Shown one piece after another: positions 59,601-64,000 of a stretch of DNA of 64,000 nt. A model generated the notes under the pieces. The model was not told the origin of the DNA, did not search any database, and saw nothing but the letters and a program-made list of their open reading frames with translations. Every line of letters starts with the position of its first letter. Positions within the stretch are counted from its first letter, which is position 1. Source of the DNA: Rhynchonema sp. JSB1_4 (Eukaryota; Nematoda; Chromadorea; Monhysterida; Xyalidae); contig JASAMV010003993.1 of the NCBI GenBank assembly GCA_030248065.1, positions 17,963 through 81,962 on the forward strand, given 5' to 3'. The position numbers were made by a program, and so were the translations under genes.

Positions 59601-60330
59601 CGGCGGCATGTTGGCGATTGATCCAACAGGCAGCTTCGGCAACAGCTATCGCGTGGCAGAATCGATTACGTCATATGGCTACAGGGTTAGTGCAGCATTG
59701 GGTGCATTTTCGAAACGGTGTAAAGGTCAGTTCGGCGTAAAGATCGGTGTAAAGTTCGGTCGAAAGCTCGGTCGTCGTAGCTCGGTGTAAACGTGAAACA
59801 TTGCCTGTTATTAACGTGGAATGTTTCAAGTTTACACCGAGGTCAATCACACTGAGCTGTCGACCGAGCTTTCCACCGACCTTTACACCCAACTGACCTT
59901 TACACCGTTTCGAAAAGGCACTGTGGCACGTTTGCATTGGGAACGCACATACAGGTGACGAGGCACGCCGACGCCTACGGTCCATCGGTGAGCGAGTACC
60001 TGGCCGCAACCAAACAGGACAGATTGTCTGCCGAGCCAGTAATTATGGCCCACGAGCGTGGTTTGTTCATGCTTATCTCACAAAGTGTAGAACAGACAGA
60101 ACATAAGCATGGCAATTTCCAACCCGTATCTTACAGCGGCCTACCATTACTTGAAGTCTAAAATGACCCAAATCGATCAGAACAATCAGACCGAACCAGT
60201 CAAATGTAGAAGCAAAGCCATGCAGACAGAGCCCGAGCGACCGATGGCCGAAGTCGTGGAGAGCGGTGCCAAGTTCTCATTCGTAAAAAGCGTAAAGAAG
60301 CTGGTCACTCGGAAGAAGGATAAAAAGTGA
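56613..60330 (+). CDS. Cytosolic 5'-nucleotidase, NT5C2/NT5DC family (HAD superfamily)
   Basis: The family hydrolyses purine nucleoside monophosphates (IMP, GMP) or, in some members, has unknown substrates. The start is probably MAESTKALVAVPDA at 56613. HAD motif I is MLDMDYTL (exon 56974-57050). The conserved YGNL..D segment is AFTYDRNYGNLVQMDALG (57678-57777). Then come TYESMCDDVDKSVHWTHS (to 58222), motif II LATNSDDKYT (58336-58464), VVVDANKPDWF (58848-59025), motif IV FIGDHLKNDIEA (59411-59505), SFGNSYRVAE (59560-59685) and ADAYGPSVSEYL...IMAHE (59955-60060). The last exon, 60137-60330, is Lys-rich and ends at the stop in TRKKDKK. The segment 57240-57618 is unresolved because a foldback element sits at the exon edge. 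The intron after KYTK begins GC. AATAAA is at about 60669. Confidence 0.8.
57253..57450. mobile_element. Foldback element with about 60-bp arms in the nucleotidase gene
   Basis: ATGTTTGGAGCGGGCTGGGT through AATGAATGTTTCAAGCATTG is mirrored by CAATGCCTGAAACATTCATT through ACCCAGCCCGCTCCAAACAT. The core GGCAAAAGACCGATTGAACA...CACGTGGCCTGTCATCG is shared with 58649-58785. The element begins exactly where the next exon is expected (TATAAGCCC). Confidence 0.75.
58649..58785. mobile_element. Second copy of the foldback core
   Basis: GCATTGCTAACTCAGGCAAA through GCGTGGCGCAAAAACACGTG and AATAGTTGGCAATGCCTGAA matches the core of 57253-57450 with few differences, but lacks the long outer arms. It lies in the intron before exon 58848. 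Confidence 0.7.
59077..59152 (+). repeat. Repeat shared in inverted orientation with 61598-61675
   Basis: TTATTGTACTGTCGTCAACT, AGATCGTCAACTCTTGTCGT and GCCATGAATTGCTCGCGCTC read as the complement of 61598-61675. It lies in a nucleotidase intron. Confidence 0.65.
59707..59916. mobile_element. Foldback element with about 56-bp arms and tandem GGTGTAAAG units
   Basis: TTTTCGAAACGGTGTAAAGG...AAAGCTCGGTCG on the left is mirrored by CGACCGAGCTTTCC...CCTTTACACCGTTTCGAAAA on the right. Each arm repeats a GGTGTAAAGNTCGG-type unit several times. The centre holds ACGTGAAACATTGCC and GGAATGTTTCAAG, an inverted near-match of the dispersed 10-mer. It sits inside intron 59686-59954. Confidence 0.75.
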
Positions 60331-61046
60331 ATATTTTAATAGTTTAAATCTAAACTAAACTCACGTGGTCGAGACGTAGTTTCTCGCCATATTTCAACAA
60401 AATTCTCAGCCGTCGTTGACTGATCCCCTCAGTCACTGAGTTGCTGCTTTCAGGTAATCATCGATTTCGTTATCGCCTGTTTTCATCTCGTGTCCGCCAT
60501 TGATCACTGATTTTTCGTCTGTCGTTGCTGTGTTTTTGGGTGGTTTAGAATTTCTCTGGTACGTTTTGTCGTTTGTTCATTCATGATTATCATTATGTTA
60601 CGTATACTCATATGTTTATTTTTCAGGTGTTTTCCGGATCTCGTTGTAGGTCTTTGCGTGAGCTTGCAAATAAAATTTGAAATTTGAAGAAGTCAGCCCT
60701 TGTGATACACATCTTTGTGATACAGTATTGTTTTATAATGTTTGTTTTTGAGATGGTCCGGTGTTCACTTCCATGCAATAAATTTTCTGCTCAACTGATG
60801 TTTCAATTGCTGCGCAACACCAGATCAAAATTGCCAAAAGCTGCCAAAAGATCACTGGTGTCCGTTGCGTTTTGATACGTGTAGGTTACGTGACGCAGAT
60901 CGGCATTACCACGAGCCGCGGATGTGATTGTTTATCTCAAGTGTATGGGTAAAATCCGATTGAGAAGCTTGAAACATTAGGTTGAGTGAAAGAATGAACT
61001 TTTAACTGAACAAGGAAGTTACTCAAGAAAAGGATTGGGATTACTA

Positions 61047-61290
61047 CAGTGGAGACTCGTTATAGGTATATTCGCTATAAGTATAAATTCGGGTGTAACA
61101 TACTTTTTGGCGTGTCCCGAAATTTTCCAGTACTTAAGCGATTCGTTATAAGCATATTCGCTATTCGGTATAGCATAAAATTTTCCAGTGTCCCAAACGG
61201 CATTTTGTATGGAATTGTGATTCGATATAAGTATATTTTTGACCGCACAGAACAAGCAGCTGAATATGTGCTTATGATATCGGTATATGC
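61047..61290. mobile_element. pogo/Tigger-like MITE candidate
   Basis: CAGTGGAGACTCGTTATAGG at the left end resembles the CAGT-GA-CTCGTTATA ends of pogo/Tigger DNA transposons (established for that group). Inside are repeated CGTTATAAG / TCGCTATAAGTAT units. The right end was not clearly found and no transposase frame is present. Confidence 0.45.
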
Positions 61291-61597
61291 ACGCATACGT
61301 CCAAAAATGAAAATAAACTAAATAATATTGTCATGCTTTTGTCCACATAACCATGCGCAAACTTGAGTGATGTAGAGTTCCTGTATTTGTTGTTATTTGT
61401 TGTGAGTGAGTGCGTAACTGAACGTGCTAGGTACATAGTCCTCCGATTATTTTCTTGAAGGTTGGATGACCAGTCCAAGTCCTATATGTATACATAGCAA
61501 AATGGGATCCCATGTAATTCACAATCAATCAAGTACATACAGTACATACGTGTAATGTGACACATAAAAGAACAAAGTAAATAAACAGCCACATAAT

Positions 61598-61738
61598 GAG
61601 CGCGAGCAATTCATGGCAGTTGACGACAAGAGTTGACGATCTAAGTTGACGACAGTACAATAAGCCCAAAACCCTCTCAGGACCACCCAGCTCGTCTGCT
61701 GCTCAGGTGCGGGAAGGAGACTAAGAAACCGCACAAAT
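61598..61738 (-). repeat. Composite repeat joining two sequences found apart elsewhere
   Basis: The left half (61598-61675) is the inverted copy of 59077-59152 and the right half (61679-61738) is the copy of 55372-55431, separated here by only a few bases. This suggests one longer element of which the other two sites hold different parts. Confidence 0.6.
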
Positions 61739-62085
61739 AGCACCCATGTCTCTGTCAAACGTCAGCTACCGATTCGTTTGCAGCCCGCGGGGTTTCATAC
61801 AAATGACAGTGTTGCGATTGTGATATACTTCCCAAGTTTCCTTGTAGACAGCAGGACAGCGAGTCAAGTTTTTAAGGTGTGGAATCTTTTGTCCGATGAT
61901 GGAACCTTTATCGTCGAGTCAAATCAGTAAACTAGTTTTGGGAGAGCATTCCAGTGAAAGCAAAATGGGATAAGATGTACGGTTCGTATGCTATTATTTT
62001 GGCATGGATATCTACCTACAGTTGTTGTGATGATTTAGGCTTAGTCTGAGTCACTTCCGGGTTGCATTACAATTGCGTCACTTCT

Positions 62086-63099
62086 TTACATTTTGAACAT
62101 TTTGCGGAATTCATCGGAGTCTTCTGGTTCAGAGAATGAGTCTTCGGAGTTGGTGTTGGACTAAAAACAAAGTGGATTGAATTACATAATAAATTGTTTG
62201 TGATGTTCTCAATCCCGAAATTCGGAAAGAAACCAACGTGTGATCTTCTTGGTTCGGTGTAAAACCGTGCTATTGGAACCTCTCCGGGTCTATTGGGATC
62301 AAAACTGTCGCGATACCTGTTCGTGCCACGTAACGTACAACGTGTCCGTGGGTCTTAAACAAGTTGCTGGTTTTTAGCTTCTTTCAAGATTTGAAAAATG
62401 CGAAAAGCACCTTTAGTATTGGTGGTGAAATTGATCGGATCGAAATAGTCGTCGATGCGCGGCGCCGCATTCGTTTCCATTGTTCCTGAATAAAATATAC
62501 ACTTTTTCATTCGCTCGACACAATTTTTGAGACATTATGATTGCATCCTCCAGTTTTCCATTCAGTTGCAGAACTAACCAAGTATATTTGCGCATCGCAC
62601 ACCTAGCAGCACATCAATGACCGTGGCCATCACCCACACGCCCAACGTTGCAACCAACATGGCCAGCTCGGTTATGGTCAAATTCAGGAACGGTTTCTTG
62701 TTCTTGTCTGCTTTGCCGCCGGGTTCCAGGGTCGAATTTGTGGTTGTCTCATCGTCTGTATGATCGATTGTTGGTAAAGATGGTCTATTAGCACCTGGAT
62801 TGTAATTCTCGGCGGCGGCTCTTTTTTGTTGTCGGTTTGAGTCTGCAATTAAAAGTGAAATTTTGATTTTTTTCGACTATTTCAGAATTCTCACTGAGAC
62901 TGAAAGCTAAATCTATCTACATACATATATTATCACCTATTTGATTATTCGGATCGTTATAGTTGATTGTATCGGTATTGGATCGACTTTGATTGTCTTC
63001 TATCGATAACTCCGCCGTCTCTTCCGTCGTCCGTCTTGTATCAACTGCTTGCATAACACAAAGCACCAGATATGCAGTCAGGTAATCGTGCAGCATCAT
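62086..63099 (-). CDS. Single-pass membrane protein with acidic tail, tandem family member A
   Basis: Exons are 62937-63099 (signal peptide LTAYLVLCVMQAVDT after ATG 63099), 62603-62842, 62411-62485 and probably 62086-62160, giving about 180 residues. The ectodomain is polar with an NST glycosylation site. The span is LAMLVATLGVWVMATVIDVLL, preceded by FLNLTITE. The tail runs INFTTNT and SNTNSEDSFSEPEDSDEF, ending KMFKM. The last exon starts in phase 0 while its predecessor ends in phase 1, so a small exon is missing or the junction is misread. FLNLTITELAML aligns with the start of the span of the upstream gene (DTTVAELLMM), suggesting a tandem duplicate. No known family is recognised. Confidence 0.55.
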
Positions 63100-63303
63100 G
63101 ACTCTTGCTTGATGAAACCGTACAAAATTGGCTGATTTGAGGAAAAACCCGGAAAGCCTAACAAAGCAAAAGTAACACTGACTTGAATTTTTGCTGCCCG
63201 TTTTGATGGAGATTTGTTTTTCAATCGTGGTCATTTCAATTTGGAGTCAGAAACCCCATTAGTGAGCAGTTTTATTTAATTTTAATGTCATGAAGTATAC
63301 AGA

Positions 63304-63954
63304 TCAGGATACTGGACAAAAATTCACGATCTGGGGGTCATCTTCTATCTTGTTCGCATTCACATCAGGGTCTTCTTCATTTGAATCGTCAGACTCGGTG
63401 GATGTTGCTTGGCTTTCAGTGACAGAATTCGACGTTTTTTGATCGTTAGCAGCATCTTCAAATTGTTCTCTGGCCGAATAGAAAACCTGTCAATATTATT
63501 GATAATCATGTTGTCAAAAAGCGTGTTCTCAATTTCGCTAACGTTTAAACTTTTAGCATCTCACAGACCTCATTTTCATCGTCTATACGCGACATAACTG
63601 ATTTTTGGGTCTTTTCATCGACCAAATTAAGGGTAGGCTTTGTAGTGTCATCCACGATCTTGGTGCCTGTTTTCTCTTCAATCATGGTTTCAACATTTGC
63701 TGATGTTACAGTCGCTGTGACATTCTTACGAGCGCTCACCATTATCACCGGGCTCATGGCTATTTCGGCGTAATATGCCTTGGCTGTTGAAATTGAAACC
63801 AAATATTGACTTGGAAAGCTTTATTGAAAAAATAAGAGGAAAAACAAACCAAGAATCCGGGCAGTTTTCACAGCGAGGTAGGCAAGTGACAAAATGACGC
63901 AAAGCAGTACCACGCACGCTGCTTGCATCATCAGCAACTCGGCCACGGTCGTGT
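63304..63954 (-). CDS. Single-pass membrane protein with acidic tail, tandem family member B (5' truncated)
   Basis: Exons 63850-63954, 63569-63783 and 63304-63486 are phase-consistent. The visible part starts DTTVAELLMMQAACVVLLCV, one membrane span, then KTARILAKAYYAEIA, a Thr/Val-rich stretch with NVTAT, an acidic region and a tail with SQATSTESDDSNEEDPD, ending at a stop at 63304. The 5' exons with the signal sequence lie to the right of the window. The layout (span, then a Ser/Glu/Asp tail) matches member A. Function is unknown. Confidence 0.55.
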
Positions 63955-64000
63955 CTAAAAAATTGGCGATTTTGTGTGAAATATCGTTATTTTCCACACC

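Larger units (their letters stand above)
990..60805. repeat. Dispersed 10-mer TGAAACATCA / TGATGTTTCA
   Basis: Exact copies were found by eye starting at about 990, 4244, 5391, 8482, 14705, 17523, 18023, 18502, 30818, 36331, 37243, 37403, 37529, 40855, 41020, 42108, 42919, 45804, 53409, 55712 and 60796. Many are followed or preceded by AG/GT splice dinucleotides. Some lie in coding sequence, where they give GETSPG, NETSAD and NETSAG. One-base variants (TGAAACATTA, TGAAACATTC, TGAAACATTT) are also common. Confidence 0.8.
60331..62085. other. Intergenic, repeat-bearing
   Basis: No supported gene. It contains the nucleotidase poly(A) signal, one 10-mer copy at 60796, a pogo-like element from 61047 and the composite repeat at 61598-61738. 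Confidence 0.45.

Overview
The window is nuclear DNA from a multicellular animal. The genes are broken by many short introns (about 50-120 bases) with GT...AG ends, often ending in TTTCAG. The encoded families are animal ones: WAP, thyroglobulin type-1, antistasin, lustrin-type cysteine, Kunitz, globin, SH3-SH2-kinase, UFD1 and a cytosolic 5'-nucleotidase. The intron style and the lustrin/WAP/antistasin mosaics would suit an ecdysozoan such as a nematode or tardigrade, but nothing here fixes the phylum. All gene models were built by eye from splice signals, reading phase and family resemblance; exon edges may be off by 1-2 bases.

Layout. (1) 1-2070, +: 3' part of UFD1, with a MITE in its upstream intron. 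(2) 3469-23121, -: one giant gene of about 44 exons and about 2,384 codons. It encodes a type I membrane mosaic: signal peptide, antistasin, a Cys-rich module, six repeats of the supermodule (WAP, WAP, thyroglobulin-1, antistasin, lustrin-Cys), a seventh lustrin module, Kunitz, a SEA-like juxtamembrane domain, one membrane span and a cytoplasmic tail. Nearly every module lies on its own phase 1-1 exon. (3) 23.2-29.5 kb: no supported gene. (4) 29577-32451, +: secreted Thr-rich orphan. (5) 35134-36663, +: globin with an N-terminal extension. (6) 37066-43240: three small secreted proteins sharing a K-L-[RH]-[LI]-P motif, two of them head to head across 153 bases, flanking an SH3-SH2-pseudokinase gene (38359-41629, +). 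(7) 43870-44296, +: 70-residue secreted cationic peptide. (8) 45540-49213, -: Ser-rich orphan. (9) 53108-53503, -: possible peptide precursor. (10) 56613-60330, +: NT5C2-like nucleotidase with foldback repeats in its introns. (11) 62086-63954, -: two tandem single-pass membrane proteins with acidic tails, the upstream one cut by the window edge.

Dispersed sequence is a second theme. The 10-mer TGAAACATCA (or its complement) occurs about 22 times, mostly in introns next to splice sites but also inside exons. A foldback family with CACGTGAC and GACCAGCGTAAAAGTTG motifs, tRNA-like elements, and several hairpin MITEs sit in introns and gaps. The secreted and cell-surface protease-inhibitor gene takes up almost a third of the window. 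The genes do not form an obvious pathway; the only clear local gene families are the three small secreted proteins and the two membrane proteins at the right end.
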